This document shows positions 46,684 to 54,959 of a stretch of 64,000 nt of DNA, one piece after another. Positions within the stretch are counted from its first letter, which is position 1. Each line of letters opens with the position of its first letter. Source of the DNA: Bordetella parapertussis (GTDB lineage: Bacteria > Bacteroidota > Bacteroidia > Chitinophagales > Chitinophagaceae); the NCBI GenBank assembly GCA_943331005.2, contig CALQJX020000012.1, positions 61,051 through 125,050 on the forward strand, in the 5' to 3' direction. The translations under genes and the position numbers were made by a program. A model generated the notes under the pieces. That model saw nothing but the letters and a program-made list of their open reading frames with translations, was not told where the DNA came from and searched no databases.

Positions 46684-46716
46684 ATCTCCCACCCATGCGG
46701 GAGAAAAGTGGGAGAT
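46684..46716 (+). other. Alternative hairpin element upstream of thrS
   Basis: TCTCCC at 46685-46690 can pair either with GGGAGA at 46699-46704 or, as part of the 9-bp ATCTCCCAC/GTGGGAGAT stem, with the GGGAGA at 46710-46715. The two structures exclude each other and a short T-tract follows. It lies about 175 bp before the thrS -7 motif, so it may not be in the thrS transcript. The remaining sequence to 46891 shows nothing I can name. Confidence 0.4.
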
Positions 46717-46891
46717 TTTCTCAATCCCTCCCCTCCCAATCGACTGATTTACAGGCGCAAAATGGCCCAACTCCTATTTGTTCATTTTTCCGCCCACTCA
46801 ATTCTCCCGCTGCACACTACGCTGCACAATGTCACCTACCACTGCGCTGCAGTTACGTACACATTTCGCAAAAAATCTACTTAATACTTCC

Positions 46892-46899
46892 TACATTTG
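46892..46899 (+). promoter_or_regulatory. -7 promoter element (TACATTTG) of thrS
   Basis: An exact TAnnTTTG match, 48 bases before the ATG. The leader carries no visible T-box or operator-like stem. Confidence 0.5.
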
Positions 46900-46947
46900 A
46901 CCTCAGGTGGAAACGTTTGTAAGTTTTCGCCTTTTAACCAGATAAAT

Positions 46948-48900
46948 ATGATACAGATCACACTGCCCGACGGCTCCGTAAGAGAATACGCCGCGGGAAC
47001 AAGTTCCGCTGACATAGCAAAATCTATCAGCGAAGGGCTGGCAAGAAAAGTACTTGCAGCCGAAGTGAATGGCGAGATATGGGATACTGCCCGCCCCATC
47101 ACCAGCAACGCGTCACTCAAACTCCTGACGTGGGACGACAAAAACGCTAAGTCTACTTTCTGGCACTCTTCTGCCCACCTTATGGCAGAAGCCCTCGAAG
47201 TGCTTTATCCGGGTGTTAAGTTCGGTATAGGCCCCTCTATAGAGCAGGGTTTCTATTACGACATAGATCTCGGCGACCGCACTATAGGCGAAGAAGACCT
47301 GAAAAAGATAGAAGATAAAATGAAGGAACTGGCAAAGACCAACAGCACCTATGTGCGCGAGGACGTGCCAAAAGATAAAGCCATAGCTTACTTTACCGAA
47401 AAAGGCGATCAGTACAAACTGGAACTGCTGGAGGGTCTGGCAGATGGCAGCATCACCTTCTACACGCAGGGCAACTTTACAGACCTCTGCCGTGGCCCGC
47501 ACATTCCGGCTACAGGCGCTATAAAGGCGGTGAAACTTACCAACATTGCCGGCGCTTACTGGCGTGGCAACGAAAAGAACAAAATGCTTACCCGCATCTA
47601 TGGCGTCACCTTCCCTGCTCAGAAAGAGCTGGATGAGTACGTGCTGATGATGGAAGAAGCTAAAAAACGCGACCATCGCAAGCTGGGCAAGGAACTGGAA
47701 CTGTTCACCTTCTCTGAGAAGGTAGGCAGCGGCCTGCCGCTGTGGCTGCCGAAAGGCGCCATGCTGCGCGAAAGGCTGCAGCAGTTCCTGCAGAAAGCAC
47801 AGCTGGAAACAGGCTATCTGCCGGTTATAACACCGCACATAGGCAGCAAGCAGCTCTACGTAACATCAGGTCACTGGGAGAAATATGGCAAGGATAGTTT
47901 CCGCCCCATTACTACCCCGCAGGATGGCGAAGAGTTCATGCTAAAACCAATGAACTGCCCGCACCACTGCGAGATCTACAAATCATCTCCACGTTCTTAC
48001 AAAGACCTTCCGCTGCGCCTTGCAGAGTTTGGTACTGTATACCGCTACGAGCAGCGCGGTGAGCTGCACGGCCTTACCCGTGTACGCGGCTTTACTCAGG
48101 ACGATGCGCACCTTTTCTGTATGCCGGATCAGGTATCTTCCGAGTTCAAGAAGGTGATAGACCTGGTACTGTATGTGTTCGAATCGCTTGGCTTCACAGA
48201 GTATACCGCACAGGTATCGCTCCGCGACCAGGAAGACCGCAGCAAATACATAGGCACCGAAGAGAACTGGGTCATAGCAGAGCAGGCCATCATAGATGCT
48301 GCCAAAGAAAAAGGACTGAATACCGTAATAGAATATGGCGAAGCTGCATTCTATGGTCCTAAGCTCGACTTTATGGTGCGCGATGCGCTGGGCCGCAAAT
48401 GGCAGCTGGGTACTATTCAGGTAGATTATAACCTGCCTGAACGTTTCGAACTGGAATATGTGGATGTAGACAATACCCGCAAACGCCCTGTTATGATCCA
48501 CCGTGCGCCATTCGGCAGCATGGAGCGCTTCATAGCAGTGTTGCTGGAACACTGCGGTGGTAACCTGCCGCTGTGGCTGGCTCCGCTGCAGGTAATGATC
48601 CTGCCTATCAGCGACAAGTACAGCGAATACGCTCACAGCGTAGCCGCTCAGCTGAAAGCAGCCGACATTCGCGCAGAGCTCGATGAGCGCAGCGAGAAGA
48701 TAGGCCGCAAGATCCGCGACACAGAACTGATGAAGACCCCATACATGCTGATAGTAGGTGAGAAAGAAGCAACAGACGGCACCGTATCTGTGCGCAAGCA
48801 CGGCGAGGGCGACAAAGGCGCACTTTCTATCGCAGACTTCAGCAATGAGATCCGCAATATTGTAAGTGAGCAGATAAAAGGCAAACGCAAAACAGCCTAA
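46948..48900 (+). CDS. thrS: Threonyl-tRNA synthetase
   Basis: A 650-residue class II aminoacyl-tRNA synthetase with all ThrRS modules: an N-terminal TGS domain ([11 protein letters not shown]), the editing SAD domain with [11 protein letters not shown] (His-rich zinc-like site) and HIPATG, the catalytic core with [35 protein letters not shown] and [11 protein letters not shown], and the C-terminal anticodon-binding domain. The ATG at 46948 begins the TGS domain directly. infC follows after a terminator-like hairpin. Confidence 0.97.
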   Translation: MIQITLPDGSVREYAAGTSSADIAKSISEGLARKVLAAEVNGEIWDTARPITSNASLKLLTWDDKNAKSTFWHSSAHLMAEALEVLYPGVKFGIGPSIEQGFYYDIDLGDRTIGEEDLKKIEDKMKELAKTNSTYVREDVPKDKAIAYFTEKGDQYKLELLEGLADGSITFYTQGNFTDLCRGPHIPATGAIKAVKLTNIAGAYWRGNEKNKMLTRIYGVTFPAQKELDEYVLMMEEAKKRDHRKLGKELELFTFSEKVGSGLPLWLPKGAMLRERLQQFLQKAQLETGYLPVITPHIGSKQLYVTSGHWEKYGKDSFRPITTPQDGEEFMLKPMNCPHHCEIYKSSPRSYKDLPLRLAEFGTVYRYEQRGELHGLTRVRGFTQDDAHLFCMPDQVSSEFKKVIDLVLYVFESLGFTEYTAQVSLRDQEDRSKYIGTEENWVIAEQAIIDAAKEKGLNTVIEYGEAAFYGPKLDFMVRDALGRKWQLGTIQVDYNLPERFELEYVDVDNTRKRPVMIHRAPFGSMERFIAVLLEHCGGNLPLWLAPLQVMILPISDKYSEYAHSVAAQLKAADIRAELDERSEKIGRKIRDTELMKTPYMLIVGEKEATDGTVSVRKHGEGDKGALSIADFSNEIRNIVSEQIKGKRKTA

Positions 48901-48909
48901 ATGATACAC

Positions 48910-48970
48910 AACCACAAAGAGCACAGAGCCTGTAACAGCGTACTTTGAGCTCTTTGTGGTTACTTTTTAT
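48910..48970 (+). terminator. Hairpin between thrS and infC
   Basis: A 13-bp stem (AACCACAAAGAGC/GCTCTTTGTGGTT) encloses 26 bases and is followed by ACTTTTTATG. It is a plausible terminator of thrS, consistent with infC having its own promoter. Confidence 0.65.
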
Positions 48971-49044
48971 GTGTTTTAACGGAATACAAGCCGAATATTT
49001 CTAAAATTGTGGCTACTCATTGCCCGATTGATGAACAAATAAAT

Positions 49045-49052
49045 TAATTTTG
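49045..49052 (+). promoter_or_regulatory. -7 promoter element (TAATTTTG) of infC
   Basis: An exact TAnnTTTG match, 23 bases before the ATG. Confidence 0.5.
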
Positions 49053-49075
49053 TCTGATAATCATAACAACAGTTA

Positions 49076-49633
49076 ATGCAGAAAAGACCAAAACCAAAAC
49101 CTTTCTTCAGGCCTAAGGTGCAGCAGAATGAGCACCGCCTTAATAATGAGATCACAGCACAGGAAGTACGTGTGATTGGTGAAGACATTGAGCCCGGTAT
49201 TTATCCGCTGGCGCAAGCACTTAAGTGGGCCGTGGAGAAGGAAGTGGATCTTGTAGAGATATCTCCTAATGCTGTGCCACCTGTATGCAGGCTCATAGAC
49301 TATAAGAAGTTCCTCTACGAGAAAAAGAAAAAAGAAAAAGAACAGAAGGCTAAAGCAAAACAGTCTGAAGTGAAAGAGATCAGGTTCACACCGAACACTG
49401 ATGATCATGACTTCGACTTCAAAGCCAAGCATGCCGAGAAGTTCCTGCAGGATGGTAATAAGGTTAAATGTTACGTACAGTTCAAAGGAAGGGCTATAAT
49501 GTTCCAGGAACGTGGAGAGCTGTTGCTGCTGAAATTTGCAGAGCGCATGGCCGAATACGGAGCACTGGAATCTATGCCTAAAATGGAGGGAAGAAGGATG
49601 CTGGCAATGTTCTCGCCGAAGAAAAAGAAATAA
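49076..49633 (+). CDS. infC: Translation initiation factor IF-3
   Basis: A 185-residue IF-3, which binds the 30S subunit and checks the start codon and initiator tRNA. Both domains are visible: N-terminal [15 protein letters not shown]...[22 protein letters not shown], then a Lys-rich linker helix and the C-terminal [17 protein letters not shown]...[15 protein letters not shown]. The start is an ordinary ATG, not the AUU/ATT codon used for autoregulation in enterobacteria. rpmI and rplT, which usually follow infC, are absent; instead a terminator and two small-RNA-like units follow. Confidence 0.97.
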   Translation: MQKRPKPKPFFRPKVQQNEHRLNNEITAQEVRVIGEDIEPGIYPLAQALKWAVEKEVDLVEISPNAVPPVCRLIDYKKFLYEKKKKEKEQKAKAKQSEVKEIRFTPNTDDHDFDFKAKHAEKFLQDGNKVKCYVQFKGRAIMFQERGELLLLKFAERMAEYGALESMPKMEGRRMLAMFSPKKKK

Positions 49634-49635
49634 GA

Positions 49636-49668
49636 AATTAGGGGGTACAATACCCCCCTAATTTTGTT
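49636..49668 (+). terminator. Terminator of infC
   Basis: An AATTAGGGGGTA/TACCCCCTAATT-type stem (one unpaired C) with a CAA loop, then TTTTGTTATT. Confidence 0.8.
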
Positions 49669-49775
49669 ATTCTGGTGCAAAACTTCACAATTCTTTTGCA
49701 ACTAGAAATTTGCTTAACTACCTTTACTTTACAATTCTGAAATACAAAAACGACATTCTACTTTAAGTATAAAGA

Positions 49776-49838
49776 AGTTTTCATGGTGATAGGGTTTATA
49801 GGGGCTGGCCTGTTCTCAGGCTGGCTTTTTTATTTGTA
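49776..49838 (+). ncRNA. Candidate small RNA, copy 1 of a tandem pair
   Basis: A 63-bp unit from AGTTTTCATGGTG to TTATTTGTA, repeated 125 bp downstream with one mismatch. It holds two ATAGGG(G) blocks and ends with a CTGGCCTG-TTCT-CAGGCTGG hairpin and CTTTTTTATTT, that is, a built-in Rho-independent terminator. A TACTTTAA string at 49759-49766 is a weak -7 candidate. No start codon or frame suggests a peptide. Confidence 0.55.
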
Positions 49839-49865
49839 AAAATTCCGAAAATTCAAAAATATTTT

Positions 49866-49896
49866 TTTGACATTATTTATATACTACGTAACTTCG
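49866..49896 (+). promoter_or_regulatory. -33/-7 promoter of small-RNA copy 2
   Basis: TTTG at 49866-49869 and TAACTTCG at 49889-49896 are separated by 19 bases, the spacing known for Bacteroidota primary sigma promoters. The repeat copy begins five bases later, where transcription should start. Confidence 0.6.
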
Positions 49897-49900
49897 CGAT

Positions 49901-49963
49901 AGTTTTCATAGTGATAGGGTTTATAGGGGCTGGCCTGTTCTCAGGCTGGCTTTTTTATTTGTA
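49901..49963 (+). ncRNA. Candidate small RNA, copy 2 of a tandem pair
   Basis: The second 63-bp unit, identical to copy 1 apart from G to A at position 10 of the unit. Its left boundary coincides with the start site expected from the promoter at 49866-49896, and its right boundary with the T-tract after the terminator hairpin. A transcript of about 58-60 nt is predicted. Duplication with sequence conservation limited to the transcribed unit argues for selection on the RNA rather than a random repeat. Confidence 0.65.
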
Positions 49964-50017
49964 CCAACCGCCACTCCTCTTTTGGCTTTCTAAGGTGCTA
50001 CTTTCCCGATAAATTCC

Positions 50018-50025
50018 TAATTTAC
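50018..50025 (+). promoter_or_regulatory. Probable -7 element (TAATTTAC) of the ten-repeat protein gene
   Basis: A near match to TAnnTTTG, 18 bases before the ATG, giving the gene a promoter separate from the small-RNA units. Confidence 0.35.
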
Positions 50026-50043
50026 AGCAAAATATAACCCGGA

Positions 50044-51120
50044 ATGAGGCAATTAGTTTTGAGTCTGGCATTATCTATGGCATGCGCAGGCAGCGCATTT
50101 GCGCAACTTGCATCCTATGTAGATAACCAGAACCAGATGATGGTTTGGGACAAAGGAATGATCAGGAAGATCGATTTCCTGGCACCTACCAGCATCAAAA
50201 CAGGCCGCAGCGCCATTGCTTATCTCGACAATTCCCGTTCCTTCAAGATCTATAACAACAACAGAGTAACCCCGGTGAATATTGGCTTTACCAATGCCTA
50301 CTTCGTAACAGACAATCTGGTAGCCTTCCTCAATCAGAAATCGCTGAATGTATTTGACAACGGTGTGATCAAGAACCTGACCGGCGTTACAGACCAGTAT
50401 TTTGTTGCAGACAGTATCATCATGTATCTGGATACCTATAAGGGTGCCTATAAAGCCTATTACAACGGCCGGATATACAGTATTGAGAATTACTTTGCAG
50501 ATAGCTCTTTATCCAGCATCAAGGTTACCGACAACATTATTGCCTACAACAACTTCGCTAACCAGTTCCGTATCTTTTTTCATGGCGAGTTATTGTCGCA
50601 GGAAGACTACCCTGTGAACGGATTTGAAGTAGGCAGAAATACTGCAGCCTATGTGGATATAGACCGCAAGTTCAAAATATTCCACAATGGCAAAACAACG
50701 GTCATAGACGAATTCCCGCCAAAATCTTACAAGGCAGGCGATAATGTAGTGGCCTTTGTAACAGCTGATGGCTATTTTAAGGTTTTCTATGACGACAGTG
50801 TGCGCTCTATGGGCTACATGAGCGGCAACTACCAGGTAGTAGATAACATAGTGGCATTCAAAGACCAGAGCAATATGCTGAAGGTGTTTTACAAAGGCGA
50901 TGTAACTACTGTGGATAATTACTATCCCAATAATATGGTGATACAATACAACTCTCTTGCCTATGTGAACTACAACAACACACTTCGCCTGTTTTCTGAA
51001 GGAGAGGTTTTTGATGTAACCAATGCAGAACTGACCAACTGGCAACTGAACTATGATGTGATACAATACCAGATGGGACAGAATATGTACCGGGTATATT
51101 ACAAAGGACAGGAGTATTGA
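50044..51120 (+). CDS. Exported protein of ten short internal repeats
   Basis: 358 residues. A signal peptide ends at SAFAQ (residue 21). The whole mature part is about ten degenerate repeats of 33-40 residues with the pattern aAY/F-(D/N)-x4-F-K-(V/I)-(F/Y)-x-(N/K)-G-x-(V/I), then a hydrophilic segment and x-x-D-N; examples are IIAYNNFANQFRIFFHGEL, VVAFVTADGYFKVFYDDS and IVAFKDQSNMLKVFYKGD. This strand-turn-strand periodicity suggests a beta-propeller or solenoid in the periplasm or on the surface. I recognise no named family. It has its own promoter and terminator. Confidence 0.85.
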   Translation: MRQLVLSLALSMACAGSAFAQLASYVDNQNQMMVWDKGMIRKIDFLAPTSIKTGRSAIAYLDNSRSFKIYNNNRVTPVNIGFTNAYFVTDNLVAFLNQKSLNVFDNGVIKNLTGVTDQYFVADSIIMYLDTYKGAYKAYYNGRIYSIENYFADSSLSSIKVTDNIIAYNNFANQFRIFFHGELLSQEDYPVNGFEVGRNTAAYVDIDRKFKIFHNGKTTVIDEFPPKSYKAGDNVVAFVTADGYFKVFYDDSVRSMGYMSGNYQVVDNIVAFKDQSNMLKVFYKGDVTTVDNYYPNNMVIQYNSLAYVNYNNTLRLFSEGEVFDVTNAELTNWQLNYDVIQYQMGQNMYRVYYKGQEY

Positions 51121-51142
51121 TACTACTCTGGATAAAGACATA

Positions 51143-51184
51143 AAGAAGCCCGGCACCTTATAGGTACCGGGCTTCTTCTTTTTA
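51143..51184. terminator. Bidirectional terminator between convergent genes
   Basis: A 15-bp stem with one mismatch (AAGAAGCCCGGCACC/GGTACCGGGCTTCTT), followed by CTTTTTA on the plus strand. It serves the ten-repeat gene and the convergent FTCD gene. Confidence 0.8.
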
Positions 51185-51201
51185 CAGGAGGTACCTGCGT
51201 T

Positions 51202-52890
51202 TTATTTCATAGCTGCAAGCACTATGTTCCATGCTTCCGATTCTTTGGCATCGGCAGCAGCATTTATTTCTTCGGCGCGAGCCAGCAATGGCTTCACTTC
51301 AGGATGTTCTTTCAGATCCTGAGCATTGATACGCACATTGAGATAACAGCCCTTTACTGCAGTACGGGCACACAATGCACCCACACCGGCATCGCTCACA
51401 CTATTCGGATTGCCTTTTTCCGCCATCTGTATAGCCAGATCCATTGCCTGCAATGCCACCTCCATGGTACGGAAAGGTATTTTAATAGCATAGATCGTAG
51501 CTGCTTCAATAGCGGCTTTGCGGGCAACCTTTTCTTCTTCTGTAGCTTTTGGCAGCCCGAAAGCAGCCATTATAGCGTTGAAGGAGTTGGTATCTTCATC
51601 TACCAGATAGAGCATCTCCCTGATCAGATCCTGACCATGAGCGGCATGATCGCTGAACTCTGCCCAGCGATGATCCCAGCCTTTTTTGTGCGAAGAAAGA
51701 TTGGCCACCATAGTACCCAGCGATGCGCCCATGGCGCCACACAATGCAGATACAGAACCACCACCCGGTGCAGGCGATTCGCTGGCTGTTTCCTGCACAA
51801 AACGGGTCACTGTCATATCTACCAGCTTCTTAGCATCATTATCGCGCAGCCTGTACTCTATTATCTTCTTTTGCGGATCGAACGGACCTAACTCATCCAG
51901 TCCCAGTGACTTGATAGCGATACGTACCAGCTCGGCCTCGCCAACACCTATGCTGCGCTGTTGCTTCAGCAGGAAATACTTACCTGCTTCCAGCATAGCC
52001 TGCAGCGGCACCAGCCCTACCAGCTCGCTGCCTGTAACCCTGAGGCCACGCGCAGAAGCACGATCGCATGCCGTATCGAAAACGACATGCAACGGAGTGG
52101 TATTCATATTGGTGAGGTTGATAGATATCTGCGCTACGCCATACTCTTCTATGAACCACCCTATTGCTTTTACATTCTTCAGCAGACCCGGCTCCCATAT
52201 AGCATCGCCCTGGGCGTCTTTTACTACTTTGCCCTTTTCGTCTTTTTTCTGACGGCCTTTCTCCCTGATGTCAAATGCTACTGCATTTGCCCTGCGGGTA
52301 GATGTGGTATTGAGGTTTACGTTGTAGGCGATGAGGAAATCGCGTGCGCCAATAACGGTAGCACCGCTGCGCACATTAAATGTAGCAGCACCATAATCGG
52401 GCTTCCATTCCGGCTTCACTATTTTGGCAGCCAGTCCTTCATATTCTCCGCTGCGTATATCGGCCAGATTGCGGCGATATGGCGCAGAGGCAGCATATTC
52501 ATACAAGTATACCGGGATACCGAGATCGTTGCCTACACGCTGCCCCAGCAGGCGTGCAAACTCTACTGTATCTTCTATGGATATGCCAGACACAGGGATA
52601 AGGGGACAAACGTCTGTAGCCCCCATACGCGGATGCTCTCCGCTGTGGCGACTCATATCTATAAGTTCTCCTGCTTTTTTGATGGCCTGGTATGCAGCTT
52701 CTACAACCGCATGCGGATTACCTACAAAAGTAACAACAGTACGATTGGTGGCCTTACCCGGATCCACGTCAAGCAGACGCACACCGTCTACCTTTTCTAT
52801 CTCATCAGTTATCTGCCTGATGATGTTCATGTCGCACCCTTCACTGAAATTAGGCACACATTCTATAATAGCGTTCGAAAAGTCTTTCAT
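51202..52890 (-). CDS. Bifunctional formiminotransferase-cyclodeaminase
   Basis: A 562-residue two-domain enzyme of histidine and folate metabolism. The N-terminal half transfers the formimino group from formiminoglutamate to tetrahydrofolate (ECVPNFSEGCD, the active-site region SGEHPRMGATDVCPL with the catalytic His). The C-terminal 210 residues are the cyclodeaminase (PAPGGGSVSALCGAMGASLG...), which forms 5,10-methenyl-THF and ammonia. Bacterial versions are often split; here they are fused as in animals. The ATG at 52890 is chosen over the extended frame. No hut genes are adjacent. Confidence 0.95.
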   Translation of the reverse strand: MKDFSNAIIECVPNFSEGCDMNIIRQITDEIEKVDGVRLLDVDPGKATNRTVVTFVGNPHAVVEAAYQAIKKAGELIDMSRHSGEHPRMGATDVCPLIPVSGISIEDTVEFARLLGQRVGNDLGIPVYLYEYAASAPYRRNLADIRSGEYEGLAAKIVKPEWKPDYGAATFNVRSGATVIGARDFLIAYNVNLNTTSTRRANAVAFDIREKGRQKKDEKGKVVKDAQGDAIWEPGLLKNVKAIGWFIEEYGVAQISINLTNMNTTPLHVVFDTACDRASARGLRVTGSELVGLVPLQAMLEAGKYFLLKQQRSIGVGEAELVRIAIKSLGLDELGPFDPQKKIIEYRLRDNDAKKLVDMTVTRFVQETASESPAPGGGSVSALCGAMGASLGTMVANLSSHKKGWDHRWAEFSDHAAHGQDLIREMLYLVDEDTNSFNAIMAAFGLPKATEEEKVARKAAIEAATIYAIKIPFRTMEVALQAMDLAIQMAEKGNPNSVSDAGVGALCARTAVKGCYLNVRINAQDLKEHPEVKPLLARAEEINAAADAKESEAWNIVLAAMK

Positions 52891-53034
52891 TATATCTGGT
52901 TGAGGATGCAAAAATAAGATTTGTAGCTTACACGAATAGGTCATTATAATTTATTCTATGCTAAACACATTCTGAGAACCCTCACTACCAAAGTTTCATT
53001 GTATTTTTATCGTCTATATAAAAAACATTCCCCA

Positions 53035-54873
53035 ATGAGATACTTGATCAGCCTGACATTAATAACAATTTACTCCATATCAGTGTTTGCGCAAACAAGT
53101 AGTAATTCCAATAGCAGGATTCCACTAAAAGAACTGCAACGTACACTTGACAGTTTGCAGCTAATGAATATCACACAGACAAAACTTGCAGCAAAAACCA
53201 CAGCAGCCAATTTTGATACCGCATTATTAGCAGCAAGGATCAATAGCAGTTGGGGCGCAGGACTTACTACAGCTGAAAAACTAAACGTTTTCGATAAATA
53301 CTGGAAACAGATCGATTCTTTCTACTCCAGCTTCACCGGCTTACCAATGTATAATTGGGATTCTATAACTACAGCAATGCGCACTGAAATTTCGGGAGGA
53401 GTCAGTAAGGGACGCTTTGCAGGCATTATGGGACAACTTATGCGTTATCTAAACGATGGGCATACCCATTTCTATGACATGGACTTATTCTCTACGAGTT
53501 CAATGTTCTGGGGACGCCCTTTGCTTTACGGCCCTTCCGGCGACTATGGGGCATGCTTAACTATGCTCAACGACTCATCAGCAATGGTTTACTCTTCTCT
53601 GTCAGGTAATGTATTAGGATTACAACCCGGAGACAGAGTACTTGGCTATAACAACATACCATGGAAAAAGCTGATTCCACTGTTATTAAGGCATCAGATA
53701 CCGATGGGCATGGCTCCATATTCAACAGACTCGGCAACATGGCATAGGTATATAACCGCAGTTCTCAGCAACTTCCTGATGTTCGACACCCTAAACATCG
53801 AAAAATGCGACGGTACAAAGATCAATTACCCCACTACAATTATGACAAGTGCATATACGCCCAATAATTTCTGCACAGAGCAAATTGATATTCCGGGAAT
53901 TAAAAAAATGACTTACACCGATTACTTCACCAATAACAAAATGGTTACATGGGGTGTAATAAGCGGCACTGGTATAGGATATGTAGCTTTATATGATTGT
54001 GGGGACATAAGTGGAGACAGCTTGTTAAATCCTATAAAGAAACTTGTGGAGGACAGTCTCGTAGATGGTCTTATCATCGACATACGTACCAACTTCGGCG
54101 GGTCTCTTCTAACCTATCGCGACGCCTTTCATTACCTGAACAATGGCGATTTCCCCTGGATGGGTTGGGCGCACAGGGCTACAACGACTGACAGATACAC
54201 AATGGATCCTTTTACAACTCCACCTGCAGCATACGGAACTACAGATACACACCCTAATTACTTTGATAAAAAGATAGCGCTACTTGTTGGTCCGGGAGCT
54301 GTGAGCGCAGGTGATGTGATGCAAATACTTTACACTCACCACCCTAAATTAAAAATCATCGGAAAACATACTGCCGGCGCATTTGGAGCCATACAATCTA
54401 TACCAATGCCATACACCAACTTCAATGCATCGAGACAAAACGGAGATTTCTACCGAGCTGAAGATTATAATTTCTACCTGTCACATCACAATTTCCCTAT
54501 AGATTCATTTGTATGGTTTGATAGAGCTAGTGTTTGTAATAATAAGGACAATGTACTCAACACAGCAATATCATGGATAAAACCCGAGTTAGGCGTTTCA
54601 GACATTTCAACTAGTTCACTATCTGCGAATATATATCCTATGCCAGCAGCAGGAAATTTCAATATTTTATTAAACACATCACTATCAGGTATTGTGGAAC
54701 TTAACCTTTACAATTCATTAGGTATAATGACAGCACAAACTACAAGCAAAGTTATTTCCGGAGAAAATAAACTGAATGTAGATTACTCAGAGCTAATGTC
54801 GGGAAGTTACATTCTGGAAATAAAAGGAAGTGGCTTGGGTACTATCACAAAGAAAATAGTAGTCATAAAATAA
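53035..54873 (+). CDS. S41 family peptidase with T9SS sorting domain
   Basis: 612 residues. A signal peptide ends near SVFAQ (residue 19). A tail-specific-protease-type fold follows, with a PDZ-like region (VLGLQPGDRVLGYNN) and the S41 catalytic core: LIIDIRTNFGG, then LLVGPGAVSAGDVM with nucleophile Ser424 and HTAGAFGA. The last 75 residues (NIYPMPAAGNFNI...GSYILEI...IVVIK) are a type A T9SS sorting domain, so the protease is exported to the surface or medium. It is more AT-rich than its neighbours. The ATG at 53035 is chosen for the signal peptide. Confidence 0.9.
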   Translation: MRYLISLTLITIYSISVFAQTSSNSNSRIPLKELQRTLDSLQLMNITQTKLAAKTTAANFDTALLAARINSSWGAGLTTAEKLNVFDKYWKQIDSFYSSFTGLPMYNWDSITTAMRTEISGGVSKGRFAGIMGQLMRYLNDGHTHFYDMDLFSTSSMFWGRPLLYGPSGDYGACLTMLNDSSAMVYSSLSGNVLGLQPGDRVLGYNNIPWKKLIPLLLRHQIPMGMAPYSTDSATWHRYITAVLSNFLMFDTLNIEKCDGTKINYPTTIMTSAYTPNNFCTEQIDIPGIKKMTYTDYFTNNKMVTWGVISGTGIGYVALYDCGDISGDSLLNPIKKLVEDSLVDGLIIDIRTNFGGSLLTYRDAFHYLNNGDFPWMGWAHRATTTDRYTMDPFTTPPAAYGTTDTHPNYFDKKIALLVGPGAVSAGDVMQILYTHHPKLKIIGKHTAGAFGAIQSIPMPYTNFNASRQNGDFYRAEDYNFYLSHHNFPIDSFVWFDRASVCNNKDNVLNTAISWIKPELGVSDISTSSLSANIYPMPAAGNFNILLNTSLSGIVELNLYNSLGIMTAQTTSKVISGENKLNVDYSELMSGSYILEIKGSGLGTITKKIVVIK

Positions 54874-54907
54874 AACATCAGCGGCAACTACTTTGATTTG
54901 ATAAAAT

Positions 54908-54945
54908 AAAAAAAGCTGCACACTTGTAGTGTGCAGCTTTTCTAT
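54908..54945. terminator. Bidirectional terminator between S41 peptidase and RNase Y genes
   Basis: A 13-bp stem (AAAAGCTGCACAC/GTGTGCAGCTTTT) with a TTGTA loop and T-tracts on both strands. Confidence 0.9.
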
Positions 54946-54959
54946 ATAAACTCTTAGCT

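Noticed and set aside
46695..46922. 75-codon open frame upstream of thrS
   Set aside because: It overlaps the thrS promoter and a hairpin region and has a Cys/Pro/Ser-rich random composition.
47983..48924. 313-codon open frame on the minus strand
   Set aside because: Antisense to thrS, which is unambiguous.
49776..49963. The duplicated 63-bp units considered as inverted repeats of a small transposon
   Set aside because: They are direct, not inverted, copies with built-in terminators and a promoter, and no target-site duplication is visible.
51961..52917. 318-codon open frame on the plus strand
   Set aside because: Antisense to the formiminotransferase-cyclodeaminase gene; Cys/Tyr/Ile-rich and without recognisable features.
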